Assembly: GCF_025548555.1 (NCBI RefSeq)
Contig: NZ_JAJLPA010000012.1
Span: forward strand, 25,938 to 89,937
Origin: Sphingomonas sp. A2-49
GTDB lineage: Bacteria; Pseudomonadota; Alphaproteobacteria; Sphingomonadales; Sphingomonadaceae
Direction: 5' to 3'
DNA: 64,000 bases
Of this stretch, positions 25,768-34,294 are shown one piece after another; within the stretch, counting starts at the first letter, position 1, and the number at the start of each line of letters is the position of its first letter. The notes beneath the pieces are model-generated. The model saw only the letters and a list, made by a program, of their open reading frames with translations. It did no database searches and was not told the DNA's origin. The translations under genes were made by a program, and so were the position numbers.

Positions 25768-26532
25768 ATGATCCTCGAATGCCCCGAATGCAGCACCCGA
25801 TATCTGGTGCCCGACAGCGCGATCGGGGCCGAGGGCCGCACCGTGCGATGCGCCAACTGCCGGCACAGCTGGTTCCAGGATCCCCCCGCGCCGGACGACG
25901 ACGCGCCACCGCCACCCGCCGCGGGCCCGGAGGCGCCCCCCGCCACGGCGCAGGACGAGGAGGACGAAACCCCGCCGTTCCTCGAACCCGCGGTGATTCC
26001 GGCGATGCGCGGCACCCCGGCACCGGCCGAACCGCTCGTCGCCGCACCCGATTACGACGCCTTCGCGCATCGCCCGCCCTTCCGCCCGCGCCGCAACAGC
26101 TCGCGGCGCTGGACGATCATCGCGATCCTGACGGGCCTGCTGATGATCGCCGGGGTCGGCGCCATCCTGTACCTGGGCGCACCCGGCCTGCTCGCGCGGA
26201 TCGGCCTGCCCGTCGGCGCGGAGGAATCGCCGCTGCGGCTGAAGGACAATCCGATCGAGCGGCGCGAGCTGGAGAACGGATCCGAGCTGTTCGCGGTCAG
26301 CGGCCAGGTCACCAACCCCTCGGGCGAGCGCCAGCGCGTCCCCGACATCCGCGCCGAACTGCGCGATGCGCAGGGCCGCATCGTCTACAGCTGGACGATC
26401 ACGCCGCAGCAGCGGACGCTGAACCCCGGTGGCGCGATCGATTTCAATTCGGCCAAGCTCGACGTGCCGGCGAACTCTAAGCGGCTGGAACTCAGCTTCG
26501 TCGGCGAAAGCGGCGGCGCGAGCGCGAACTGA
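25768..26532 (+). CDS. MJ0042-type zinc-ribbon membrane protein
   Basis: 254 residues. An N-terminal zinc ribbon with two CXXC pairs (CPEC at 5-8, CANC at 28-31) is followed by a Pro/Ala/Glu-rich linker, one membrane helix (about 117-138) and a C-terminal beta-sandwich resembling DUF3426 (SGQVTNPSG, LNPGGAIDF). Proteins of this plan are common in alphaproteobacteria; some are linked to regulation or secretion, but no general function is known. Its promoter region is shared with ftsE. Confidence 0.88.
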   Translation: MILECPECSTRYLVPDSAIGAEGRTVRCANCRHSWFQDPPAPDDDAPPPPAAGPEAPPATAQDEEDETPPFLEPAVIPAMRGTPAPAEPLVAAPDYDAFAHRPPFRPRRNSSRRWTIIAILTGLLMIAGVGAILYLGAPGLLARIGLPVGAEESPLRLKDNPIERRELENGSELFAVSGQVTNPSGERQRVPDIRAELRDAQGRIVYSWTITPQQRTLNPGGAIDFNSAKLDVPANSKRLELSFVGESGGASAN

Positions 26533-26648
26533 TAACGTCCATGCGATGAAAAGCGCCGCCCCATCGAAAAGGGGCGTTGCGGACCCCGAAACCCTTTGCT
26601 AGTGGCCTGCGCCTGCCAGATGCCGGTTTCGCCCGGTGTTCTTCACGT

Positions 26649-26735
26649 GCGGCCGTGGCGGAATTGGTAGACGCGCAACGTTGAGGTCGTTGTGGGCGAA
26701 AGCCCGTGGAAGTTCGAGTCTTCTCGGCCGCACCA
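26649..26735 (+). tRNA. tRNA-Leu (anticodon GAG)
   Basis: 87 bases including an encoded CCA. Acceptor GCGGCCG pairs with CGGCCGC; the anticodon stem CAACG/CGTTG encloses TTGAGGT, giving anticodon GAG for CUC/CUU codons. A long variable arm (TGGGCGAAAGCCCGT) and the GTTCGAGTC T-loop are as expected for a class II leucine tRNA. Between this gene and ruvA (26736-26927) I see nothing. Confidence 0.97.
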
Positions 26736-26927
26736 CTTTCTTCTGATGTGACAGACGGCAACCGCCGCAGGTCGAGGCGATAACGCGCCGTGCCCGCGTC
26801 CCGGGCAAAGCCCGTGGGCCGGCTGTGCAGGATGCGATCGGGGCACCGCGCGCCATCTCCCACGGTTTCCGATCGGGCTTCGGCCGTCGCCGGGGCAGGC
26901 CCGCTGCCGATCGCGGCCTGTCGGCCC

Positions 26928-27527
26928 TCAGCCCTTGGCGGCCTTGCGCAGCGCGAGACGCACCAGCGCATCCAGCGTCGCGCCCGCGCCCAGATCCTCT
27001 TCCGCCGCGCCGACCGCCGCCGCCGCCTCCGCCGGACGGAAGCCGAGGTTGAGCAGCGCCGATACCGCATCGGCCGCCGCACCGACCGGCACGACCTGCG
27101 CCGCGGCGGCAGGGCCCAATGCGACCGTGCCGACCTTGTCCTTCAGTTCGCGGACGATCCGTTCGGCGAGCTTCGGCCCGACGCCGTTCGCGCGCGCCAC
27201 CATCGCCTTGTCCTGCGCCGATACCGCGCGCGCGATCTCCTGCGTGTCGAGCGCCGACAGGATGGCGAGCGCGACGCGGGCGCCGACGCCCTGCACGCCG
27301 GTGAGCAGCCGGAACCAGTCGCGTTCCTCGGCGCGCGCGAAACCGACGAGGCGAATCGAATCCTCCGCGACCAGCATCTCGGTATGCAGCATCGCCGCCT
27401 CGCCGACCGGACCGATCGCCGCGAGCGTCCGCGCCGATGCGCCGACCAGATAGCCGACGCCGCCGACATCGATCACGGCATGGTCCACGCCGGTCGAATC
27501 GAGCCGGCCCTTGAGGTGGGCGATCAT
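26928..27527 (-). CDS. ruvA: Holliday junction branch migration protein RuvA
   Basis: 199 residues: N-terminal OB fold ([12 protein letters not shown]), helix-hairpin-helix pair ([14 protein letters not shown] and [11 protein letters not shown]), and the small C-terminal domain III (about 150-199) that contacts RuvB. It holds the four-way junction for RuvB-driven branch migration. Its start overlaps ruvC by ATGA. ruvB, normally next, is not present here: tRNA-Leu follows instead. Confidence 0.96.
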   Translation of the reverse strand: MIAHLKGRLDSTGVDHAVIDVGGVGYLVGASARTLAAIGPVGEAAMLHTEMLVAEDSIRLVGFARAEERDWFRLLTGVQGVGARVALAILSALDTQEIARAVSAQDKAMVARANGVGPKLAERIVRELKDKVGTVALGPAAAAQVVPVGAAADAVSALLNLGFRPAEAAAAVGAAEEDLGAGATLDALVRLALRKAAKG

Positions 27528-28030
27528 GCCGTCACCCGGGCACGCCGTGCCATGCCCTGCGCGGACGCCAGATGATGCGCATGGGTGATCGCCACCGCCA
27601 GCGCGTCCGCCGCATCCGGCCCAGCCAGTTTCGCACCGGGCAGCAGCACCGCCATCATCGCCTGGATTTGGCGCTTTTCGGCGCCGCCGGTGCCGACGAC
27701 TGCCTTCTTGACGGTCGAGGGATGATATTCGCCGATATGCAGCCCGGCGCCCGCCGCGGCGAGCAGCACCACGCCGCGCGCCTGCCCGAGCTTCAGCGTC
27801 GATTGCGCGTTGGTGTTGCCCAGCACCTCCTCGACCGCGGCGCCGTCGGGGCGTTCGGCGAGGATGACGTCGATGAGCGCGGCGTGCAGGTTGGACAGCC
27901 GCCGCGGCAACGCCATCGACGGATCGGTCTTGATCTGGCCATTGGCGATATGCCGCAACCGGTTGCCGTCGGCATGGATGACGCCCCAGCCGGTCGTGCC
28001 CAGTCCGGGATCGAGACCGAGGATGATCAG
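27524..28030 (-). CDS. ruvC: Holliday junction resolvase RuvC, probable CTG start
   Basis: 168 residues if translation starts at CTG (28030), giving [18 protein letters not shown], which aligns exactly with family N-termini and puts the first catalytic Asp at position 7. No ATG, GTG or TTG is available nearby: the frame upstream is open but unrelated in composition. GGAG sits 7 bases before the CTG, and CTG overlaps the stop of the preceding small gene as CTGA. Further acidic residues ([19 protein letters not shown]) complete the active site. It cuts four-way junctions in recombination. Confidence 0.88.
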   Translation of the reverse strand: MIILGLDPGLGTTGWGVIHADGNRLRHIANGQIKTDPSMALPRRLSNLHAALIDVILAERPDGAAVEEVLGNTNAQSTLKLGQARGVVLLAAAGAGLHIGEYHPSTVKKAVVGTGGAEKRQIQAMMAVLLPGAKLAGPDAADALAVAITHAHHLASAQGMARRARVTA

Positions 28031-28215
28031 CGCGACGCTCCGGCGATCGGCAGCGTCACAGTTACCACGTCGTTCGGGTTGGGAATCATCAGCATGACGA
28101 TCCCGCTGGCTAGCCCCGCGACACCCCAGCCATAGGATCGTCGCCGCAGGTCGACGACACCGCGGATCAGGCAATAGGCCGTGGCGGCGAGGCCGAGCCA
28201 GGCCCAGTGGCTCAA
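28027..28215 (-). CDS. Small two-helix membrane protein (TTG start)
   Basis: 62 residues with two probable membrane helices (about 4-20 and 28-45) and a polar tail. The TTG start (28215) overlaps the yebC stop as TTGA, with GGAG 8 bases upstream in yebC. Its own stop overlaps ruvC's CTG. Such coupling on both sides argues for a real gene although I do not know the family. A role in recombination is not implied by its sequence. Confidence 0.65.
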   Translation of the reverse strand: MSHWAWLGLAATAYCLIRGVVDLRRRSYGWGVAGLASGIVMLMIPNPNDVVTVTLPIAGASR

Positions 28216-28955
28216 CCCAGCTTCTCCATCACGGCGTCCGATACCTCGTAATTGCCCCACACCGTCTGGACGTCGTCGTCGTCGTCGAGCGCGTCGATCA
28301 GCTTGAACAGCGTGGCCGCATCGCCCTCGCCGACGTCGACCATCGTCTGCGGGCGCCAGGCGAGCTTCGCGCCCTCCGCCTCGCCGAGCACCGGTTCGAG
28401 CGCCTTGGCGACCTCGTGCAGGTCGGCGACCGCGGTCCAGATCTCGTGCCCCTCCTCGGTCGAGGTGACGTCCTCCGCACCGGCCTCCAGCGCCGCCTCG
28501 AACACCTTTTCGCCGTCGCCCGCCGACGCCGGGTAGGTGACGAGGCCGACACGGTCGAACGCATGGCTCACCGAACCGCTCGCACCCAGGTTGCCGCCGT
28601 TCTTGGCGACCGCGGTGCGCACGTTGGTGGCGGTGCGATTGCGGTTGTCGGTCAGCGCCTCGATGATGAGGCTGACGCCCGCCGGGCCGAAGCCCTCGTA
28701 GCGGATTTCCTCGTAATTCTCGGTGTCGCCCTTTGACGCCTTGTCGATCGCGCGCTGGATGTTGTCCTTGGGCATCGACTGCGCCTTGGCGGCGTTGACC
28801 GCGGCGCGAAGCCGCGGGTTCATGTCCGGATCGGGCAGCCCCATCTTCGCCGCCACGGTGATTTCGCGGCTGAGCTTGGAGAACATGCCCGAGCGCTTCT
28901 TATCCTGCGCGCCCTTGCGGTGCATGATGTTCTTGAACTTGGAATGGCCTGCCAT
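28212..28955 (-). CDS. yebC: YebC/PmpR family protein
   Basis: 247 residues, full-length: [20 protein letters not shown] at the start is invariant in the family, and [17 protein letters not shown] follows in the middle. YebC proteins act as transcription regulators in some bacteria and have more recently been tied to translation of proline-rich stretches. It is the first gene of the chain that leads to ruvC and ruvA, an order widespread in proteobacteria. Confidence 0.96.
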   Translation of the reverse strand: MAGHSKFKNIMHRKGAQDKKRSGMFSKLSREITVAAKMGLPDPDMNPRLRAAVNAAKAQSMPKDNIQRAIDKASKGDTENYEEIRYEGFGPAGVSLIIEALTDNRNRTATNVRTAVAKNGGNLGASGSVSHAFDRVGLVTYPASAGDGEKVFEAALEAGAEDVTSTEEGHEIWTAVADLHEVAKALEPVLGEAEGAKLAWRPQTMVDVGEGDAATLFKLIDALDDDDDVQTVWGNYEVSDAVMEKLG

Positions 28956-28985
28956 GACTGCCTCTGAAACGATACTCCCCCCGCC

Positions 28986-29525
28986 TTAGGCCGCGGGGGC
29001 GCGGTCCGCCAGCCCGTCGATCTTCGCCTCGAGCGCCGCGAGCCTGTCCAGCACCACGCCGTCCAGCTTCTGGTGCAGGCGCAGGATGTCGAGTTCCGCG
29101 CGGAGGTTGGTTTCATAGTCGAGGCTGGCGGCCAGCCGGTCCTTCGCCGCCTGGCGGTTCTGGCTCATCATGATGACCGGCGCCTGGATCGCCGCGACCG
29201 TCGACAGCATCAGGTTGAGGAAGATGTAGGGAAAGGGATCGAACGCCGCGCCGAAATGCGCGAGCACGTCGGAATTGAGCAGCATCCAGCCGAGCAGCAC
29301 CGCGGTGAAGGCGATGATGAAGCTCCACGATCCGCCGATCGCGGCGACGCGGTCGGACAGGCGTTCGCCGAAGCTGGCGCGCGCGTCGGCCTCGTCGGCA
29401 GCGTCGCGGCTGACGATCGTGCCGCTGTCGATGCTGTCGAGGACGCGGCGTTCCTCGTCGTCGAGCGCGTGGGCGGGCTTGCGCAGCAGCCGCTGGGCGA
29501 GATCGGCGAGCGGGAGCTGGGCCAT
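28986..29525 (-). CDS. DUF1003 membrane protein
   Basis: 179 residues. A polar N-terminal third is followed by two membrane helices (about 68-90 and 97-118; GGSWSFIIAFTAVLLGWMLL, then PFPYIFLNLMLSTVAAIQAP) and a C-terminal coiled-coil-like tail (DILRLHQKLDGVVLDRLAALE). The MMSQNRQAAKDR stretch is the DUF1003 hallmark. Function unknown in the family. Divergent from the HerA-like ATPase with a 127-base gap. Confidence 0.9.
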   Translation of the reverse strand: MAQLPLADLAQRLLRKPAHALDDEERRVLDSIDSGTIVSRDAADEADARASFGERLSDRVAAIGGSWSFIIAFTAVLLGWMLLNSDVLAHFGAAFDPFPYIFLNLMLSTVAAIQAPVIMMSQNRQAAKDRLAASLDYETNLRAELDILRLHQKLDGVVLDRLAALEAKIDGLADRAPAA

Positions 29526-29652
29526 CGGGTGCGTCCTCGGGTCGGATGATCGGTTCGCGCCGTAACGGACCGGTCGGCGACCGGCAACCGCGGCGGCGTT
29601 GGGCGCAAAGCGCTTGCCCCCGCCCCCCTGCATCGGCCAAACGCGGATCGCA

Positions 29653-31119
29653 ATGACCGTCAGCGTAGACATGGGCAGCGACGACCGCGGCGCGCCCGTG
29701 ACCATGGACCTCGAAGAACTGCTCGCCACCCGATTGCTCGTCCAGGGCAATTCGGGGTCGGGAAAGTCGCACCTGCTGCGCCGGCTGCTCGAAGGATCGG
29801 CGGGCCAGGTGCAACAGGTGGTGATCGACCCGGAGGGCGACTTCGTCACGCTCGGCCCCGCCTATGGCCATGTCGTGATCGAGGCGGCGGATTATTCGGT
29901 GCCCGAGATCGCGCGGATCGCCACCCGCCTGCGCGAACATCGCGCCAGCGTGGTGCTGAGCCTCGAAGGGCTGGAGGCGGAGGGCCAGATGCGGTGCGCC
30001 GCCGCCTTCCTGTCCGCGCTGTTCGACGCGCCGCGCGAGCATTGGTATCCCGCGCTGGTCGTCGTCGACGAGGCGCAATTGTTCGCGCCGACCACCGGCG
30101 GCGAGGTCGCCGAAGAGGTGCGCCGCGCGTCGCTGTCGGCGATGACCAACCTGATGTGCCGCGGGCGCAAGCGCGGCCTCGCCGGCGTCATCGCGACGCA
30201 GCGGCTGGCGAAGCTCGCCAAGAACGTCGCGGCGGAGGCGTCCAACTTCCTGATGGGGCGCACCTTCCTCGACATCGACATGGCGCGCGCCGCCGACCTG
30301 CTGGGGATGGAGCGGCGGCAGGCCGACGTGATCCGCGATCTTGCCCGCGGGACCTTCCTCGCGCTGGGGCCGGCGGTGTCGCGGCGCCCGATCACGGTGC
30401 GGATCGGCCAGGTCGCGACCTCCGCGCGCAGCGGCAGCCCGAAGCTGACGCCGCTGCCGAGCGCGCCCGCGGAAAACCTCCAGCAGCTGATCTTCGCGCC
30501 GCCGCCCGAAGAGGCGCCGCAGCTGCCGATGAGCTTCGATCCCCGGCCGCGGCGGGTCCCCGCCGACGAGCTGCTCGACACGATCGAGCGGCCGGCGTCG
30601 CAGCAGACGACGCTCGCGCCGCTGCCCGACAAGTCGGACGGCGAGGTCGAGACGATCTATGCCGGCGTGCTGGAGGCGATCGTCGCCGACCGCGAATCGG
30701 CGCTGCGGCCACCGTCGGTGCTGTTCCAGGATTTCCAGGTCCGCTGCCGGATGGCGGGACTGGCCAAACCGCCGCTCGACCTGCCCGGCTTCACCCGCCG
30801 GCTGTCGGCGGCGCGCGCGGGGATCTTCGACGTCACCGACCCGCAATGGGCCGAGGCGATGGCGCTCGCCTATTCGTTGCCCGACGACATGATCGGCGCG
30901 TTCCTGCTGGTCGCGCGCGCGGCGAAGGGCGGCGAGCCCTGCCCGTCCGACACCGCACTGGCCGAAACCTACGGCACCAGCTCGCTCGGCCGGGTCCGCC
31001 GCCTGATCGGCTATATCGAGAGCCGCGAATTGTTCGTCGCCCGCGTCGATTTGTCGGGGAAGCGCTCGATCACGATCCCGCGGCTGGGCTGGACGACGGC
31101 GGCGAGCGAGGCGGCCTGA
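29653..31119 (+). CDS. HerA-like ATPase with a C-terminal winged helix
   Basis: 488 residues. Walker A GNSGSGKS (32-39), Walker B LVVVDEAQLF (about 135-144), and an arginine-rich RGRKRGLAGVIATQR loop place it in the HerA/FtsK-type (DUF87) ATPases that pump DNA or act as helicases. The C-terminal part (about 430-485, SDTALAETYGTSSLGRVRRL) looks like a winged helix. No NurA-type nuclease is adjacent. The start was set at MTVSVDMG; the frame is open 18 codons further upstream without a ribosome site. Confidence 0.83.
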   Translation: MTVSVDMGSDDRGAPVTMDLEELLATRLLVQGNSGSGKSHLLRRLLEGSAGQVQQVVIDPEGDFVTLGPAYGHVVIEAADYSVPEIARIATRLREHRASVVLSLEGLEAEGQMRCAAAFLSALFDAPREHWYPALVVVDEAQLFAPTTGGEVAEEVRRASLSAMTNLMCRGRKRGLAGVIATQRLAKLAKNVAAEASNFLMGRTFLDIDMARAADLLGMERRQADVIRDLARGTFLALGPAVSRRPITVRIGQVATSARSGSPKLTPLPSAPAENLQQLIFAPPPEEAPQLPMSFDPRPRRVPADELLDTIERPASQQTTLAPLPDKSDGEVETIYAGVLEAIVADRESALRPPSVLFQDFQVRCRMAGLAKPPLDLPGFTRRLSAARAGIFDVTDPQWAEAMALAYSLPDDMIGAFLLVARAAKGGEPCPSDTALAETYGTSSLGRVRRLIGYIESRELFVARVDLSGKRSITIPRLGWTTAASEAA

Positions 31120-31156
31120 CGCCTATGCACCGCGGGTAGCCGCGCGACATCCGGCC

Positions 31157-31441
31157 CTAGCGGAGCAGCAGCGTCGCCATCCCGAGGGCGACGCCCGCCT
31201 GCACCATCGCGATGACGTCCAGACAGGTGGTGAACGGCCGCTTGCGCGTCTTGTGCCGGAAGTGGCGTCGCGCCCATATCGCGCCCGGCGATCCGCCGAT
31301 TAGCGCGAGCCCCAGCAGCGTCGCTTCGCGAACCCGCCAGCCGCCGTGGATCGCACGCCGCTTGTCGTGCGCGAAGGCCACTACGGTCAGCAGGTTGATC
31401 GCGGCGGCCGCGGCGGCGACGCCAGCCGCGAGCCCGATCAC
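31157..31441 (-). CDS. DUF1294 membrane protein
   Basis: 94 residues from a GTG start (MIGLAAGVAAAAAAINLL). Three membrane segments and the family motif AFAHDKRRAIHGGWRVRE, then GGSPGAIWARRHFRHKTRK, identify DUF1294. In other bacteria the domain is often fused to a cold-shock domain; here it is alone. Function unknown. It starts 13 bases after the SnoaL/NTF2-like gene on the same strand. Confidence 0.82.
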   Translation of the reverse strand: MIGLAAGVAAAAAAINLLTVVAFAHDKRRAIHGGWRVREATLLGLALIGGSPGAIWARRHFRHKTRKRPFTTCLDVIAMVQAGVALGMATLLLR

Positions 31442-31454
31442 GGCCGCGCCGCCG

Positions 31455-31931
31455 TCACTTTGCCGACGTCGAGGGAGCGGGGCCGGACGGGATCGGGGTA
31501 TATTGCGCCGATACCAGCAGCCAGTCGGCACCGCGCCGCAGGCCGACGTAGCGGGCACGCAGCGACCGCGTCGCCGTCGTGCCATCCGGCCGCGCGATGC
31601 GGAAGCTCACTCGCTCGGTGGTGACGCCGAAGCCGGGTCGCAGGGCGGTGCGACGCTCGTCGCGCTCGATCGCGGGAGCGGGACGGCGCTGGTCCGCGGC
31701 ATAGAAACCGAGCACCCGCGCCCGATCGTCGATATCGCCCCCCGGCGAAATCTCCTCGAACCCGGGCGCCAGCGTCGCGGCGAGCGCGGCCGGGTCGAAG
31801 GCCCCGCGTGCGGCGTTGAAGCGATCGACCACGCGTTCGAGGCCGGCAGCGTCGGGCGTGCGTTGCGCCGCGACCGGCGCAGCCGTCGCGACGACGACAG
31901 GCAGGAGGAAGGCGGCGTGTCGGGCGATCAT
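31455..31931 (-). CDS. Exported NTF2-like protein (DUF4440 type)
   Basis: 158 residues. A signal peptide (MIARHAAFLLPVVVATAAPVAAQ) precedes an NTF2-like fold of about 120 residues (LERVVDRFNAARGAFDPAALAATLAPGFEEISPGG in parts), the layout of secreted DUF4440 proteins. Function unknown. Two earlier in-frame ATGs (31949, 31946) lie inside or next to the operator-like palindrome, so 31931 is favoured as the start because it yields a clean signal peptide. Confidence 0.72.
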   Translation of the reverse strand: MIARHAAFLLPVVVATAAPVAAQRTPDAAGLERVVDRFNAARGAFDPAALAATLAPGFEEISPGGDIDDRARVLGFYAADQRRPAPAIERDERRTALRPGFGVTTERVSFRIARPDGTTATRSLRARYVGLRRGADWLLVSAQYTPIPSGPAPSTSAK

Positions 31932-31947
31932 CGGCAAATCCGTCATC

Positions 31948-31991
31948 ATGGTGTATCGCACCATTAAGACAGTGCCGCTCGGCCGGGTCAA
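31948..31991 (-). promoter_or_regulatory. Promoter and palindrome before the NTF2-like gene
   Basis: On the minus strand TTGACC (31986-31991) and CTTAAT (31963-31968) are 17 bases apart. A perfect inverted repeat ATGGTG-N5-CACCAT (31948-31964) covers the end of the -10 and the predicted transcript start. That placement is typical of a repressor site. No regulator gene lies next to it. Confidence 0.45.
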
Positions 31992-32004
31992 GCCGCCCGC
32001 CGGG

Positions 32005-32271
32005 TCAGATCATGCCGAGTGCCTGCATGTACACCTCGAGGATCGCTTCCTCCTCCTGATATTCTTCCTTCTTCTTCTTGCGGATCGAGAGGATCTTGCG
32101 GATCGCCTTGGGGTCGTAGCCGCGGCCCTTCGCCTCCGCCATCACGTCCTTGATGTCGTCGGTGATGCCCTTCTTCTCTTCCTCGAGGCGCTCGGCGCGC
32201 TCGATCAGCAGGCGCAGTTCGTCCGCTGCGACCTGACCGCCGCCCATGCCTTCTTGCCGTTCGTCCGCCAT
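32005..32271 (-). CDS. gapR: Nucleoid protein GapR (DUF2312)
   Basis: 88 residues, rich in Lys and Glu and strongly helical ([18 protein letters not shown], then [19 protein letters not shown]). This matches DUF2312, whose Caulobacter member GapR binds overtwisted DNA ahead of replication and transcription forks and stimulates topoisomerases. The length agrees with the family. It lies near pyk, as in other alphaproteobacteria I recall. Confidence 0.93.
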   Translation of the reverse strand: MADERQEGMGGGQVAADELRLLIERAERLEEEKKGITDDIKDVMAEAKGRGYDPKAIRKILSIRKKKKEEYQEEEAILEVYMQALGMI

Positions 32272-32375
32272 CGTCCCACCCCGCCGCGGAGGCCCGCGGC
32301 CCTTCTTTGATTCGCGTGAAAGAATACCGGCGTCGACCGGTAGGGGCGGGCGTCTAGGCGTTTACCAACCGGGGC

Positions 32376-32687
32376 TCAACCCCGGGCGGGATCGGGGGCG
32401 TTGCGGGTCATGCTCTCGTCCATGCGGGCGAGCTGTTCGGGCGTCGCCTCGGTCTGGTATCGCGCCTTCCACTCCGCCTGCGGCATGCCGTAGACCGTCT
32501 CGCGCGCCTCCGCCTTGGGCAGGTCGCCCGCCTCCTCGATCCAGTCGGACAGGCAGTTGCGGCAGAACCCCGACAATCCCATCAGGTCGACGTTCTGCAC
32601 GTCGGTGCGGTGGCGCAGGTGGCGGACGAGCCGGCGGAACGCCTGTGCGGCGACCGCATCCGGCAAAGCGGCAAGTTTGTCGGTCAC
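32376..32687 (-). CDS. DUF1244 family protein
   Basis: 103 residues. The core AFRRLVRHLRHRTDVQNVDLMGLSG followed by FCRNCLSDW is the DUF1244 signature with its CXXC pair. The GTG start (32687) is chosen because GGGAGGA lies 6-7 bases upstream; the frame stays open towards pyk but lacks such a site. Function unknown; a zinc-binding structural role is plausible because of the cysteines. Confidence 0.87.
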   Translation of the reverse strand: MTDKLAALPDAVAAQAFRRLVRHLRHRTDVQNVDLMGLSGFCRNCLSDWIEEAGDLPKAEARETVYGMPQAEWKARYQTEATPEQLARMDESMTRNAPDPARG

Positions 32688-32762
32688 GCATTCCTCCCAA
32701 AGGTTGATCGCGTCTAGATACGGTCTAGAGGGGATCGCGGCCATTCCCCAGGAGCCCTTTCT

Positions 32763-34217
32763 ATGACCACTGCCATTGCGCCGCGTTCGCGCAAAGTGCG
32801 CGTGCTCGCGACCCTCGGTCCGGCGAGCAACACCCCCGAGATGATCGCGACGCTGTTCCAGGCGGGCGCGGATGCGTTCCGCATCAACATGAGCCACGGC
32901 GACCAGCAGTCGAAGATCCCCGTCATCCAGGCGATCCGCGCGCTGGAAAAGCAGTTCATGCGCCCGACGACGATCCTCGCCGACCTGCAAGGCCCCAAGC
33001 TGCGCGTCGGCAAGTTCGACGGCGGCCGTACGGTGCTGGAGAGCGGCAGCACCTTCGTGCTCGACCGGGACAAGACCCCGGGCGACGCGACCCGCGTCGA
33101 GCTGCCGCACAAGGAGATCTTCGCCGCGATCGAACCGGGCGCGCGCCTGCTGCTCGACGACGGCAAGCTGGTGCTGCGCGTCACCGACCACGGCCCCGAC
33201 CGGATCGAGACCACCGTCGAGGTCGGCGGTGCGCTGTCGAACAACAAGGGGCTCAACGTCCCCGATGTCGTGCTGCCGATGGCGGCGCTGACCGAAAAGG
33301 ATCGCAGCGACCTCGCCTTCGCGGTCGAGCAGGGCGTCGACTGGATCGCACTGAGCTTCGTGCAGCGGCCCGAGGACCTGGCCGAGGCGCGCAAGCTGAT
33401 CGGCGGCAAGGCGGCGCTGCTCGCCAAGATCGAGAAGCCCGCCGCGATCGACCGGCTCGAGGAGATCGTCGAGATGTGCGACGGCGTCATGGTCGCGCGC
33501 GGCGACCTGGGCGTCGAATTGCCGCCGCAGACGGTGCCGCCGCTCCAGAAGCGCATCGTCGAGACGTCGCGCCGGCTCGGCCGTCCCGTCGTGGTCGCGA
33601 CGCAGATGCTCGAATCGATGATCCAGAGCCCTTCGCCGACCCGCGCCGAGGTGTCCGACGTCGCCACCGCGATCTACGACGGCGCCGACGCGATCATGCT
33701 GTCCGCCGAAAGCGCCGCGGGGGCATGGCCGGTCGAATCGGTCGCGATGATGAATTCCATCGGCATCTCGGTCGAGGGCGATCCGATGCACGGCGACCGC
33801 GTCCACTTCACCGTGATGCGGCCCGACCCGACCACCGCAGACGCCCTGTCCGAAGCGGCCAAGCAGATCGCCAAGACCACGTCGGCGACCGCGATCATCT
33901 GTTTCACCACCTCGGGCTCGACCGCGCGCCGGATCGCGCGCGAGCGGCCGTCGGTGCCGCTGCTGGTGCTGACGCCGAGCAAGGAAACCGCGCGGCGGCT
34001 GGGCCTGTTGTGGGGCACGCATGCGGTCCACACCCGCGACGTCGAATCGTTCGAGGACATGGTCGGCAAGGCGAAACGGATGGCGCTGCGCACCGGCATC
34101 GCCAAGGCCGGCGACCGCGTCGTCGTGATGGCCGGCGTGCCGTTCCGCACCCCCGGCTCCACCAACGTGCTGCACGTCGTCCACATCACCGGCGACGAGC
34201 TGAAGGACTACGCCTGA
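32763..34217 (+). CDS. pyk: Pyruvate kinase
   Basis: 484 residues. Substrate and metal regions FRINMSHGD, DLQGPKLRVG, the lysine of LLAKIEKPAAIDRLEEI and MVARGDLGVELP, and the closing C-terminal domain are all present. It converts PEP and ADP to pyruvate and ATP. It is divergent from the DUF1244 gene; two TCTAGA copies (32713-32729) lie in the gap. Full-length and intact. Confidence 0.97.
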   Translation: MTTAIAPRSRKVRVLATLGPASNTPEMIATLFQAGADAFRINMSHGDQQSKIPVIQAIRALEKQFMRPTTILADLQGPKLRVGKFDGGRTVLESGSTFVLDRDKTPGDATRVELPHKEIFAAIEPGARLLLDDGKLVLRVTDHGPDRIETTVEVGGALSNNKGLNVPDVVLPMAALTEKDRSDLAFAVEQGVDWIALSFVQRPEDLAEARKLIGGKAALLAKIEKPAAIDRLEEIVEMCDGVMVARGDLGVELPPQTVPPLQKRIVETSRRLGRPVVVATQMLESMIQSPSPTRAEVSDVATAIYDGADAIMLSAESAAGAWPVESVAMMNSIGISVEGDPMHGDRVHFTVMRPDPTTADALSEAAKQIAKTTSATAIICFTTSGSTARRIARERPSVPLLVLTPSKETARRLGLLWGTHAVHTRDVESFEDMVGKAKRMALRTGIAKAGDRVVVMAGVPFRTPGSTNVLHVVHITGDELKDYA

Positions 34218-34259
34218 TCGTATCCTGCGCGATGACGTCCGCATGACGCGCAATTCACT

Positions 34260-34294
34260 GGTGCCGCCGCGGCCGTGACGGCAGGGGCGGCACC
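34260..34294 (+). promoter_or_regulatory. Hairpin abutting the DUF4337 start codon
   Basis: GGTGCCGCC (34260-34268) pairs perfectly with GGCGGCACC (34286-34294) around a 17-base loop. The 3' arm ends directly before the ATG at 34295 and takes in part of the GGGG ribosome site. It could hide the site, or serve as a terminator-like end for pyk, although no U-run follows. Confidence 0.4.

Noticed and set aside
28956..28985. A promoter in the 30 bases between DUF1003 and yebC
   Set aside because: Too short and without recognisable boxes; the yebC promoter may lie inside the DUF1003 gene or farther up.
29113..30846. 577-codon minus-strand frame opposite the HerA-like gene
   Set aside because: No domain features; the ATPase motifs on the plus strand are intact.
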